From assembly GCA_015059735.1 (NCBI GenBank), contig SUZX01000013.1:1-36006 (forward strand): a DNA stretch of 36,006 nucleotides, given 5' to 3'. Position numbers and translations under genes: made by a program. Positions 15,260 through 23,579 of the stretch are shown piece after piece (within the stretch, counting starts at the first letter, position 1; every line of letters begins with the position of its first letter). The notes beneath the pieces are model-generated. The model was given only the letters and a program-made list of their open reading frames with translations. It searched no databases and was not told the DNA's origin. This DNA is from Rikenellaceae bacterium (GTDB lineage: Bacteria > Bacteroidota > Bacteroidia > Bacteroidales > Rikenellaceae).

Positions 15260-16603
15260 TCAGATGATCTCTTTGGTTATGCGCAAAACATTTTCGGTGG
15301 CGGAAGTCAGTCGGTAGCGGTCGTCAATGCGACGCCCTACAACCCAAACAATATCTTCGCCTGACAACAATATGAATTGCCGTTGTTTTTCGGCAATCGA
15401 CACCTTTTGGTCGGTCAGAAAATCACTTACTTTTTTGCGACCTGTCATTCCGAAAGGAATAAACCAATCGCCTTCGCGCCAACGACGTAAAATGAGCGGA
15501 TATTTGAGCCGGTCGGCATCGATCTGTGCAACATGTTCGGGAACACCGAAGTTGCGAATGGTGTCGATGTCGCAGTGTTCGTAATAGAGTACTGCATTGC
15601 CACAATAACTGCGAGAGGCTCCGGCTTCGACCTGTACCCGACATTCGTCGTCGGGAAGAATCGGAGCCACGACGATCGTGCCACGATCGATATAGGCTAC
15701 GCGTTCGCGAGCATAGAATCTGCGTCCTGTGGCTTGTTGTTTGAGGGCTCGATAGAGCGAGTCGATAACATCGCCTTTGAATCCGTATGCCGAGTTCAAT
15801 AACTCGTAAATAACAAACTCCTGCGGAAATATCGGGTCTATGTGCTCGACATGGATGGTGTCGATTCCTTGATCCGAAGTCACAACTTCCGTACGGATAC
15901 GCTCGATACCGTGATCGATGAAGCGTTGTGCATCGTCTAACCGCGAAAGGTTACGGCGCATCAAAGCCGTGAATTTCGGGTTGATTTCGCGGATCCGAGG
16001 AATTAACCCCAATCGAATTTTATTCCGCAAATACTTGGTCGAGCGATTGGAAGAGTCCTCTCGAAACGGAATGTGATTGGCTACGGCATACTCCAAAATC
16101 TCTTTTCGCGAGGCAAACATCAACGGACGAATAACCCGCCCGATCTGAAACGAAATACCGGTAAGTCCGCGCAGACCCGTACCGCGCAACAGATTGATGA
16201 AGAAGGTTTCGATCGAGTCGTCGGCATGATGTGCAATGGCGATCGCAGTATAACCCTCACTTTGGCATAACTCTTCAAACCAAGCATAACGTAATCGACG
16301 GGCTGTCATCTCCATCGACTCGCCCGTACGTTCCATCTCTGCCGTAGTTTCGAATCGTTTGTTGTAGAATGGAACCCCATATTTCGCGGCCTCCTGTTCG
16401 ACGAGTACCTCATCCTCTTCGCTCTCTGTGCCCCGTAGCTGAAAATTGCAGTGGGCAACTCCGACTTGGTATCCGGCACGCATGCAGAGCGACAGCAGTA
16501 CCATCGAATCGACACCGCCCGAAACGGTGAGCAGGATGCGGTCGTCGTGGGTCGCCAACGCATTATCGACCATGTGTTTTTGAAAAGAATCCAATAGATT
16601 CAT
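15260..16603 (-). CDS. tilS: tRNA(Ile)-lysidine synthetase
   Basis: Converts C34 of the CAU-anticodon tRNA-Ile to lysidine so that it reads AUA. The PP-loop ATP motif SGGVDSMV lies near residue 28. GVAHCNFQLRGTESEEDE, then IAIAHHADDSIETFFINLLRGTGLRGLTG and RPLMFASRKEILEYA follow in the family order, and FREDSSNRSTKYLRNKIRLGLIP is diagnostic. The C-terminal TilS domain (WREGDWFIPFGMTGRKKVSDFLTDQKV) is complete. Length 447 is normal. It lies 11 bases after murB and 13 before holA in one apparent transcription unit. Confidence 0.97.
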   Translation of the reverse strand: MNLLDSFQKHMVDNALATHDDRILLTVSGGVDSMVLLSLCMRAGYQVGVAHCNFQLRGTESEEDEVLVEQEAAKYGVPFYNKRFETTAEMERTGESMEMTARRLRYAWFEELCQSEGYTAIAIAHHADDSIETFFINLLRGTGLRGLTGISFQIGRVIRPLMFASRKEILEYAVANHIPFREDSSNRSTKYLRNKIRLGLIPRIREINPKFTALMRRNLSRLDDAQRFIDHGIERIRTEVVTSDQGIDTIHVEHIDPIFPQEFVIYELLNSAYGFKGDVIDSLYRALKQQATGRRFYARERVAYIDRGTIVVAPILPDDECRVQVEAGASRSYCGNAVLYYEHCDIDTIRNFGVPEHVAQIDADRLKYPLILRRWREGDWFIPFGMTGRKKVSDFLTDQKVSIAEKQRQFILLSGEDIVWVVGRRIDDRYRLTSATENVLRITKEII

Positions 16604-16614
16604 ATCCGTAAATC

Positions 16615-17622
16615 TTACAAAATGTTTACTTCGGCAGCTATTTCAACGCCGAATTTGTTGTGTACGCACGATTGTATTTTGCGAGCCAAAGCGATTACTT
16701 CACCGCCTGATGCTCCTCCGAAATTGACCAATACCAAAGCCTGTCGTTCGTGGACTCCGACCTGTCCGTCACGAAAACCTTTCAAACCACAACGGTCGAT
16801 CAGCCAGCCGGCTGCCAACTTGACTTGTCCGTTGGCGGCAGGGTAGTGCGGCATGTCCGGAAAGTCGGTCAACAATCGTTCTGCAACAGTGGTGTCGACC
16901 ACCGGATTCTTGAAAAAACTGCCGGCATTGCCCAAAACGTTCGGGTCGGGCAATTTCGAACGCCGAATGCTACAAATGGCTTCGCGGATATTCTGCAATG
17001 TTACACCTCCGAGTTTTTCGACTTCGCGTTCAATATCACCATAGCCCAAACGCGGGTTGGGAGTGCGAGACAACCGAATATCAATGCCGGTGATGATGAC
17101 ACGTCCTTTGAGCAGTTGTTTGAAAACGCTCTCACGGTAACCGAATCCGCAATGTGCGGCATCGAGTGTGCAGGTTCTTTGCGATTGTACATCGAATAGG
17201 TGTACTCGTTCGATCACTTGCGCTACTTCGCAACCGTATGCTCCGATGTTCTGCACCGGAGCTGCGCCGACTTTCCCGGGGATGAGCGACAAGTTTTCTA
17301 TGCCCCACAAATCGCGGGATACGGCCCATGCAACCAAATTATCCCACTCGACACCAGCATCGATACGTACCGCCACTGTCGAGTTGTCCTCTTCGATGAT
17401 GTTGATATTTTGTGATATGGGGGTTAATAATACGCCATCGTAGTCTTCGGTGAAAAGGATGTTGTTTCCGCCACTGAGTACCATCCAATGCTCCGGAATT
17501 CCCGATGCGAAAAACAGACGTAAATCTTCGATGGTTTCGAACTCAACGAGTCGCGTGGCACGTTGGGCTACCCGAAAACTGTTGCGGTTGCGTAGGTCGA
17601 TATGATAAAATTCCCGAATCAT
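16615..17622 (-). CDS. murB: UDP-N-acetylenolpyruvoylglucosamine reductase
   Basis: FAD- and NADPH-dependent reductase making UDP-MurNAc for peptidoglycan. The 335-residue protein has the FAD-binding VLSGGNNILF near residue 50 and IPGKVGAAPVQNIGAYGCEV near 120. The catalytic-serine loop GNAGSFFKNPVV lies near 235, and the C-terminal GVEIAAEVNIL carries the conserved Glu. The size and the Tyr-containing loop fit the E. coli (type I) form. I chose ATG 17622 (MIREFYHID); a TTG three codons upstream would lie inside the -7 box. It is the first gene of the minus-strand cluster running to ruvC. Confidence 0.96.
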   Translation of the reverse strand: MIREFYHIDLRNRNSFRVAQRATRLVEFETIEDLRLFFASGIPEHWMVLSGGNNILFTEDYDGVLLTPISQNINIIEEDNSTVAVRIDAGVEWDNLVAWAVSRDLWGIENLSLIPGKVGAAPVQNIGAYGCEVAQVIERVHLFDVQSQRTCTLDAAHCGFGYRESVFKQLLKGRVIITGIDIRLSRTPNPRLGYGDIEREVEKLGGVTLQNIREAICSIRRSKLPDPNVLGNAGSFFKNPVVDTTVAERLLTDFPDMPHYPAANGQVKLAAGWLIDRCGLKGFRDGQVGVHERQALVLVNFGGASGGEVIALARKIQSCVHNKFGVEIAAEVNIL

Positions 17623-17628
17623 GATGTG

Positions 17629-17636
17629 CAAAGTTA
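17629..17636 (-). promoter_or_regulatory. -7 box of murB
   Basis: The minus strand reads TAACTTTG, only 6 bases before the murB ATG, implying a very short or leaderless mRNA. The -33 element is weak. Confidence 0.45.
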
Positions 17637-17649
17637 GAAATTATTTTCG

Positions 17650-17657
17650 TATCTTTG
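17650..17657 (+). promoter_or_regulatory. -7 box of the DUF4301 gene
   Basis: TATCTTTG on the plus strand, 42 bases before the ATG at 17700 and divergent from the murB box 13 bases away. The -33 TTG is not clear. Confidence 0.5.
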
Positions 17658-17699
17658 AAAGGAATTATGTAACCGAAAACAAATAGTCTTCGAAATAGT

Positions 17700-19130
17700 A
17701 TGTTTACATCAAACGATTTGCGGCAGATTGCCGAACACGGTTTGACTCTTGAAGCCGTTGAACAACAAATTGAGAATTTTCGCCGAGGATTTTCTTCGCT
17801 TCCGGTTGTACGAGCCGCAGCCCCGAACGACGGCGTACAAATGTTAGATGCAGCAGCTGCCGATGCCGCCGTTGCTCGCTACGATGCGACGTCTGCGCGT
17901 ACGGTGGTAAAATTTGTGCCGGCTTCGGGTGCAGCTACCCGTATGTTCAAAGAGTTGTTCGAGTTTGTCAACGACGACAAACGCGGAAAAGGGATCGATA
18001 CGTTGCTCGACAATATCGAGAAATTTGCTTTCTGGCCCGAATTGAAAGCCGTACTTCCTAAGGATGCCGACGATAAAACCATCGTGCGAGCCATTGTCAA
18101 AGAGGGGCTCGGATATGGCAATAAGCCCAAAGGATTGGTTACATTCCATGCCTACCCCGAAGGTGCTCGCAAAGCGGTTGAAGAACACCTTGTCGAGGGA
18201 GCAGCCTATGCCGCGACAAACGGTGTGGCGCGGATTCATTTCACCGTGTCACCCGAGCATTTAGAGGGTTTTAAGAGCCTCCTTACCGAGAAAGTGCCCC
18301 TCTATGAGCAGCGTTTCGGTATTCGATACGATATTTCGTTCTCGACGCAGAAACCTTCGACCGATACCATTGCCGTCAATCCCGACAATACTCCGTTCCG
18401 ACAGGATGACGGGCGGCTGTTGTTCCGCCCGGCGGGTCATGGTGCATTGATCGAAAATCTTTCGGAGATCGATGCCGATGTCGTCTTTATCAAAAATATC
18501 GATAATGTGACGACCGATGCGTTGCGTGGCGACACTATTCGTTATAAGAAAGTGTTGGCCGGTGTTTTACTCGACTTGCAAGAGCAGACTTTCGACCATC
18601 TGCGGAGATTGGATGCAGGTACTGCCGAGTTAGCGTCGGTTGCGGCTTTTGTCGAACAAAAACTCTGTGTCAAACTGCCGGCCGAATACGATGCCGCACT
18701 TCTTCGTGCGCTTCTCGATCGCCCGATTCGTGTTTGCGGCATGGTACGCAACGAAGGAGAGCCGGGGGGAGGTCCGTTCTGGGTGACTAATTCCGATGGT
18801 ACAGAATCGTTGCAGATTGCCGAGTCGAGCCAGATAGCTCCTGCCGATCTGCCTCTGATGCAGGCTGCCACCCATTTCAATCCGGTGGATTTGGTGTGTG
18901 GTTTGCGACGAATGGATGGTACGCGATTCGATCTGCGCAATTTCACAGATCCGGCTACGGGATTCATCTCCTCAAAGTCGAGTGGTGGTCGCGAGTTGCG
19001 GGCACAAGAGCTGCCCGGACTTTGGAATGGCGCAATGGCGCGATGGAATACCGTGTTTATCGATGTTCCGATCTCAACCTTCTCGCCGGTAAAAGTGGTG
19101 CAGGATTTGTTGCGACCGCAACACCAATAA
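17700..19130 (+). CDS. DUF4301 family protein
   Basis: A 476-residue cytoplasmic protein with no signal peptide or membrane segment. I recognise it as DUF4301, a family widespread in Bacteroidetes, from the N-terminus (MFTSNDLRQIAEHGLTLEAVEQQIENFRRGF in pattern). Further support comes from the conserved PASGAATRMFKELFEF near residue 75, TFHAYPEGARKAVEEHLVEGA near 145 and VCGMVRNEGEPGGGPFWV near 345. The glycine-rich ASGAATRM and NEGEPGGGPF stretches could bind a nucleotide or phosphate; they resemble sugar nucleotidyltransferase loops, but that is inference. It stands alone, divergent from murB, with its own -7 box. The function is unknown. Confidence 0.85.
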   Translation: MFTSNDLRQIAEHGLTLEAVEQQIENFRRGFSSLPVVRAAAPNDGVQMLDAAAADAAVARYDATSARTVVKFVPASGAATRMFKELFEFVNDDKRGKGIDTLLDNIEKFAFWPELKAVLPKDADDKTIVRAIVKEGLGYGNKPKGLVTFHAYPEGARKAVEEHLVEGAAYAATNGVARIHFTVSPEHLEGFKSLLTEKVPLYEQRFGIRYDISFSTQKPSTDTIAVNPDNTPFRQDDGRLLFRPAGHGALIENLSEIDADVVFIKNIDNVTTDALRGDTIRYKKVLAGVLLDLQEQTFDHLRRLDAGTAELASVAAFVEQKLCVKLPAEYDAALLRALLDRPIRVCGMVRNEGEPGGGPFWVTNSDGTESLQIAESSQIAPADLPLMQAATHFNPVDLVCGLRRMDGTRFDLRNFTDPATGFISSKSSGGRELRAQELPGLWNGAMARWNTVFIDVPISTFSPVKVVQDLLRPQHQ

Positions 19131-19235
19131 AAGCCCATCGAATAACAAGGCGATCTAACTCGTATGCAATCCAATGCGGAAAGTCGCTTATCTTAATAGC
19201 AATCGATGTCCATACCGAAAGAGTTTGGATATCGA

Positions 19236-19267
19236 TTGTTTCTTATAGCTTTTTTTCTGTATTTTTG
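19236..19267 (+). promoter_or_regulatory. Probable promoter of the nhaC-gph pair
   Basis: TTG (19236-19238), 21 nt, TATTTTTG (19260-19267), ending 23 bases before the ATG. Confidence 0.55.
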
Positions 19268-19290
19268 TGGCCGAATAGAATAAGCTTGTT

Positions 19291-20742
19291 ATGCAACAAC
19301 CTCTCAAAACACCCTCTGTATGGGTTTCGCTGATACCATTAGTCGTATTGACCTCGTTGCTCTATATTGTCATCCGTAATTTCGGTGGCGATGCGATCTG
19401 CGGGGGTAGCCAAATCGCATTGCTCTCGGCTGCATCGGTCTGCGTGATGCTCTCGATCGGCATTTATCGTTATCGCTGGGCAGTACTCGAAGAGGCTATT
19501 GTGGACAATATCCGTGCTTCGGCATCGGGAATCATTATCTTGTTGCTGATTGGAGCGATTGCCGGTACTTGGATGGTTAGCGGTGTGGTGCCTACGATGA
19601 TCTGCTATGGGCTGAAAATTCTGCATCCGTCGTTCTTTTTGGTGGCATCGTGTGTGATCTGTGCTATCGTTTCGGTGATGACGGGTAGCTCGTGGACGAC
19701 GATTGCTACGATTGGTGTTGCATTGATGGGAATCGGGCAGGCAATGGGTTTGCCCGATGGGTGGATAGCCGGTGCAATTATATCGGGAGCCTATTTTGGT
19801 GACAAGATTTCGCTGTTATCGGATACCACGGTATTGGCATCTTCAACGGTCGGAGTGCCGGTTTTTACGCATATACGATATATGCTTTATACCACAGTTC
19901 CGGCGTTTATTGTTGCGTTGGCTGTTTTTACGGGGGTGGGGTTGTGTTTGGATCATGGTGATGCAACCCATATAGACTCCTTTGTCAAGACTCTCGGTGC
20001 AACATTTCGGATTTCGCCGTGGCTGTTGCTTGTGCCATTTGCTACGGGTATTTTGATCGCACGTAAACTGCCGGCTATTGTGACACTATTTGCTGCAATG
20101 ATCTTTGCTTGCGTGGCAATGCTTATTGCACAACCCGAATTGGTGGCACGGATTGCCGGTGTCGAGTCGCTCGATTTTATGTCGGGATGTCGCGGAGTGC
20201 TGATCAGTTGCTACGGCTCGACGGAAATTACAACGGGATCGCCACAACTCGATGAATTGGTTGCTACGCGTGGTATGGCTGGCATGCTCAATACGATTTG
20301 GTTGATCATCTGTGCCATGTGTTTCGGCGGCGTGATGACGGGTAGCGGTATGTTGCGTTCGTTGACCACTCTCTTTTTGCGTTTTGTGCGTCGTACCTTT
20401 TCGGCGGTGGCTTCGACAATGGGGGCAGCGTTTTTCTTCAACCTCTGTACGGCCGATCAATATATTTCGATCATTCTCACCGGTCGTTTGTTCAAAGATC
20501 TTTATCGCGAACGTGGGTTGGAAGAGCGATTGTTGAGCCGTTCGGTGGAGGACTCGGCAACGGTTACCTCGGTATTGATCCCTTGGAATTCGTGTGGTAT
20601 GACGCAGGCGACCGTACTCGGGGTTTCGACTTTTGCCTATGCACCTTATTGCATCTTCAATATTGCCAGCCCATTGGTTTCGCTGATCGTGGCAGCCGTG
20701 GGATGGAGAATTGTTCAATTAAAGTCCCAAAATAATGACTAA
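19291..20742 (+). CDS. nhaC: NhaC-family Na+/H+ antiporter
   Basis: An inner-membrane protein of 483 residues with about 11-12 hydrophobic segments. Family motifs are visible: ASASGIIILLLIGAIAGTWMVSGVVP near residue 80-105, MTGSSWTTIATIGVALMGIG near 130-150, and AGAIISGAYFGDKISLLSDTT near 160-180. The last carries the conserved acidic residues found in NhaC and related carboxylate exchangers. SVEDSATVTSVLIPWNSCGM near the C-terminus matches the second half of the inverted repeat. It likely exchanges Na+ for H+; related proteins swap malate and lactate, so the substrate is not certain. It overlaps the following phosphatase gene by 8 bases. Confidence 0.9.
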   Translation: MQQPLKTPSVWVSLIPLVVLTSLLYIVIRNFGGDAICGGSQIALLSAASVCVMLSIGIYRYRWAVLEEAIVDNIRASASGIIILLLIGAIAGTWMVSGVVPTMICYGLKILHPSFFLVASCVICAIVSVMTGSSWTTIATIGVALMGIGQAMGLPDGWIAGAIISGAYFGDKISLLSDTTVLASSTVGVPVFTHIRYMLYTTVPAFIVALAVFTGVGLCLDHGDATHIDSFVKTLGATFRISPWLLLVPFATGILIARKLPAIVTLFAAMIFACVAMLIAQPELVARIAGVESLDFMSGCRGVLISCYGSTEITTGSPQLDELVATRGMAGMLNTIWLIICAMCFGGVMTGSGMLRSLTTLFLRFVRRTFSAVASTMGAAFFFNLCTADQYISIILTGRLFKDLYRERGLEERLLSRSVEDSATVTSVLIPWNSCGMTQATVLGVSTFAYAPYCIFNIASPLVSLIVAAVGWRIVQLKSQNND

Positions 20743-21388
20743 TACCGAACTTGTGATCTTCGACCTCGATGGAACATTGTTGGATACCATCGGTGATTTG
20801 GCCGTTGCCTGCAATGCCTCGCTGGCTTTAAGAGGATTGCCACAACACTCCTACGAGGAGTATCAGACGTTTGTCGGGAATGGTGTTATGCGTTTGGTGG
20901 AGCGAGCACTTCCCGAGCCGTTGCGCTCACCGGAGAATGTCGCATTGATGCGAGCCGATTTTGTGCAATATTATACCGCTCATATCGATACCTATACCAA
21001 ACCTTATGAAGGAATTCCGGAATTGGTGGCAGAATTGGTACGGCGAGGAATCCGGATGGCGGTAGCATCGAATAAATTTCAGGTAGGTACCGAAAAACTT
21101 ATCCGCAGTTTTTTCCCCGATGTACGGTTTGAGGCCGTGCTTGGCCAGCGACCCGATGTGCCACTGAAACCCGATCCCGCTATTGTCGAGGAGATTCTCG
21201 CAACTACGGGGGTGGCCAAAGAGCGGGTGCTTTATGTGGGTGACACGGGAATCGACATGCAAACGGCAAAAGCTGCCGGGGTGCGGTCGGTAGGTGTGAC
21301 GTGGGGCTTTCGCAGCCGTGAGGAACTTGTCGAAAACGGTGCGATACATTTGGCTGATCGAGCCGAAGAGATTCTGACCTTGTTGTAA
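20735..21388 (+). CDS. gph: HAD-superfamily phosphatase, phosphoglycolate phosphatase-like
   Basis: A 217-residue haloacid-dehalogenase hydrolase. Motif I is FDLDGTLLDT (nucleophile and acid/base Asp), motif II is the Ser/Thr of MAVASNK, motif III is the Lys in PLKPDPAIV, and motif IV is YVGDTGIDMQTAKAAG. The helical cap lies between about residues 20 and 85. This layout fits Gph, which dephosphorylates 2-phosphoglycolate formed in DNA repair, but several small sugar phosphatases look the same, so the gene symbol is tentative. It starts inside the last codons of nhaC, so the two are co-translated. Confidence 0.85.
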   Translation: MTNTELVIFDLDGTLLDTIGDLAVACNASLALRGLPQHSYEEYQTFVGNGVMRLVERALPEPLRSPENVALMRADFVQYYTAHIDTYTKPYEGIPELVAELVRRGIRMAVASNKFQVGTEKLIRSFFPDVRFEAVLGQRPDVPLKPDPAIVEEILATTGVAKERVLYVGDTGIDMQTAKAAGVRSVGVTWGFRSREELVENGAIHLADRAEEILTLL

Positions 21389-21396
21389 TAAATGGG

Positions 21397-21584
21397 GCTA
21401 TATGCGAATTTACACGATCTTGTTGCTCTTTTGCTTTTAACCTCCCCACACTCACGGCTGCGCCGTGTTTGTAATCTCTGCCCCATCCCCTAAATCCTCC
21501 ACTGCAGGTGGACGGACGCAAGTCTCCTACTTGCTACGGAAGCAGTGTATTTTACACGATGGTGTAAAATCGTATATAATTGCC
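21397..21584 (-). repeat. Dispersed intergenic repeat, copy 2 (inverted relative to copy 1)
   Basis: The reverse complement matches 2657-2840 over nearly its whole length. Shared landmarks are GGCAATTATATAC at one end, a GATTTAGGGGATGG core, the CACGGC/GCCGTG hairpin (loop GCA on this strand against TTT in copy 1), and GTGTAAATTCGCATATAG at the other end. The middle part has diverged. It fills the gap between two gene ends. A short palindrome, ATTTTACAC/GTGTAAAAT, stands near 21549-21570. Confidence 0.8.
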
Positions 21585-21592
21585 GAATAAAT

Positions 21593-21625
21593 AATGATGC
21601 AAGAAGTATCGCTTCTTGCATCATT
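21593..21625 (-). terminator. Terminator of the M64 peptidase gene (probably bidirectional)
   Basis: A perfect 14-bp stem (21593-21606 with 21612-21625, AATGATGCAAGAAG) with a 5-nt loop, followed on the minus strand by ATTTATT. It could also end the plus-strand gph transcript. Confidence 0.75.
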
Positions 21626-21703
21626 ACTATAAACAGCCAAATCGACTATGTCAGACAAGCTTCTTCGTGTTTGCTTTTTTTCTCTGTCTGGCATTCACGG
21701 CAT

Positions 21704-23371
21704 TTACGGTTGCATTGTGTTTGTTTTGTCGAGGGGGTAATATTTGTCACCAAGATCGAATTTGACAAATGTTTCGTAGTCGAATTTCCAATCCGGAAAA
21801 GCCAACTCCATTGCTACCTTATATATCTCGGCTCGCGAAGGAGCGTTGAATCGTTTGTCAGGAACATTTGATCGCATAATACTGGTTTTAGTGGGACGAT
21901 ACAAATTAGAGCATCCAAGAGCGCCTTTGTACACACCGATTTCTTCCTCTGCATAGCGAGGGTCGGCAATGAATTTTGCCCATTTAACCTTCTTGGGATC
22001 TGATTCCAAATCGAGATTGGCTCGATCCATGGTGCTCTTTTTGTATGTCTTTTTCAAACCTCCTCGGTTGTACTCATCAAGCAGACGACCAAAGGCATGT
22101 CCTCCAAACTCATGCCAAACTAATGGATTGAATAGTTTTGTATATGTGGGATTTATGCCTATTCGGATGTGACGTTTCTTTTCACCATCGCGAACAGTGT
22201 GGCTATACTCAACACCGCCCATTTGGGTGCAGTTTGCAACCATATGAACATATACAGTTCCTTCCTTGAATTGAAAACCTGCTTTTGTTACGCCTTTTTT
22301 ACAGCTGTCAAAGACCTCTTGCTTTTTGAATGTCTGTGGTTGTCCCTTTGGTTTTTTCAACCAATAACCAAAACGAGAGTTTCGCGTATTATCGAAAAGA
22401 GCAATTCCTCGTTCAGGTGAGTAAGTGGAGATGATATAAACATTAAAGAGGTGCTTCAATTGGCTGAATGGCTTAATATCGAATATCGCATCGGCAGCTC
22501 GCTCCAACCAATACTCTGCCGTACCTCCAATGGCATACTCCGCCTTATCATAACCTTCACCTACTACATAGATGTTGATACCAGCACCTTCGGTTGCTTT
22601 GTGATAGAGTCGGCAATGGTTGTCGGGGTAGTGGCCTTTTGTCGGGTTCAAATCGACATCGCAATCAATAAAGAGCCGAAAATCGCTATACTCGCTCTGT
22701 TGAGGATAGCATCTGATGCTCTGTGACACGATCGGAACACGATAACGAGGAACATAAAGGGTGGTTTGCGTAAGCATATTGCGCTGTATGTTCACAGTAC
22801 AATCTTCCGGCAGCCAAGCTAATGAACGAGGAACCTCGCCTGTGAGTTGATTTTTGTTTATCAATAGTTTTTGAAGTTGCGGAAAGGCATAAAATACATC
22901 GGGAAGATATCCCTGCAAGTTATTGTCGCTGAGCTTGATTTGTGAGACATAACCTTGCTCGTTGCATGTGATGCCTTCCCAACTGCTAATGCTTTGTGGG
23001 GAACCACCCCAACCGTTGTTGCGAGTCCACGACTTACCTTTTGTAGCCTTGTATAGTGCCATCAGCGCTCCCGCTTGGTTGGGTGTACGACTGATATTGA
23101 TGGGTTTACCTTTGTGTGGTTTGGCTATTATATTGTCTTGCTGTATATCAATCGACTTGAATGGTTGGGTCTTGCTCATGTCGCAGTATAGCGTGATGCT
23201 ATCACCACTCGAAAGCCAAATCTTGCAACTTTTTGAGTCGCTTTGTTCCACCTTTGTAGCGTAGGCAAAAGCTTTCAAACGCTTGTTGAGCAATTGTAAT
23301 TCTTGTGGTGTCTGTGCCATAAGAACCACTGATTGATAGATGATACCGATGAGTAGCAAAAGTCGTTTCAT
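21704..23371 (-). CDS. Secreted M64-type metallopeptidase with a leucine-rich repeat segment
   Basis: A 555-residue exported protein: signal peptide MKRLLLLIGIIYQSVVLMAQ. Residues ~95-200 hold LRR-like sequence (LSDNNLQGYLPDVFYAFPQLQKLLINKNQLTG in pattern), preceded by the LYKATKGKSWTRNNGWGG motif often found before plant-type LRRs. The rest matches M64 (IgA peptidase) family proteins of Bacteroidetes: INIYVVGEGYDKAE, then the zinc site WHEFGGHAFGRLLDEY near residue 420. The motif reads HEFGGH, one residue longer than a strict HExxH, which I believe is usual in the Bacteroidetes branch. It probably cleaves host or dietary glycoproteins. Start: ATG 23371; an upstream TTG overlaps a -7 box at 23384-23391. 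Confidence 0.85.
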   Translation of the reverse strand: MKRLLLLIGIIYQSVVLMAQTPQELQLLNKRLKAFAYATKVEQSDSKSCKIWLSSGDSITLYCDMSKTQPFKSIDIQQDNIIAKPHKGKPINISRTPNQAGALMALYKATKGKSWTRNNGWGGSPQSISSWEGITCNEQGYVSQIKLSDNNLQGYLPDVFYAFPQLQKLLINKNQLTGEVPRSLAWLPEDCTVNIQRNMLTQTTLYVPRYRVPIVSQSIRCYPQQSEYSDFRLFIDCDVDLNPTKGHYPDNHCRLYHKATEGAGINIYVVGEGYDKAEYAIGGTAEYWLERAADAIFDIKPFSQLKHLFNVYIISTYSPERGIALFDNTRNSRFGYWLKKPKGQPQTFKKQEVFDSCKKGVTKAGFQFKEGTVYVHMVANCTQMGGVEYSHTVRDGEKKRHIRIGINPTYTKLFNPLVWHEFGGHAFGRLLDEYNRGGLKKTYKKSTMDRANLDLESDPKKVKWAKFIADPRYAEEEIGVYKGALGCSNLYRPTKTSIMRSNVPDKRFNAPSRAEIYKVAMELAFPDWKFDYETFVKFDLGDKYYPLDKTNTMQP

Positions 23372-23383
23372 GATAATAATCGC

Positions 23384-23391
23384 CAAAGTTA
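23384..23391 (-). promoter_or_regulatory. Probable -7 box of the M64 gene
   Basis: The minus strand reads TAACTTTG, 12 bases before the ATG at 23371. No well-placed -33 TTG is visible. Confidence 0.4.
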
Positions 23392-23579
23392 GATATTGAT
23401 AAAAGCTAATGTTTCACTCCAAGCATCCAATCGAGTGCCTACAAACTACAAAAATATGAATTAATTCGGCAATATCCAAATGAGAATCGATTAATGTCAA
23501 AGATGGACCGGTAATTATAAATAATATGTAGTTGAGTTAAAGAAAAAAAACGTGTGTGAAAATGCTGAATTTTGCATGA

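Noticed and set aside
17623..17631. TTG start for murB, and similar TTG starts for coaD (12727) and the M64 gene (23386)
   Set aside because: In all three cases the TTG is part of a TAnCTTTG -7 box, and an ATG a few codons downstream gives the normal family N-terminus or signal peptide.
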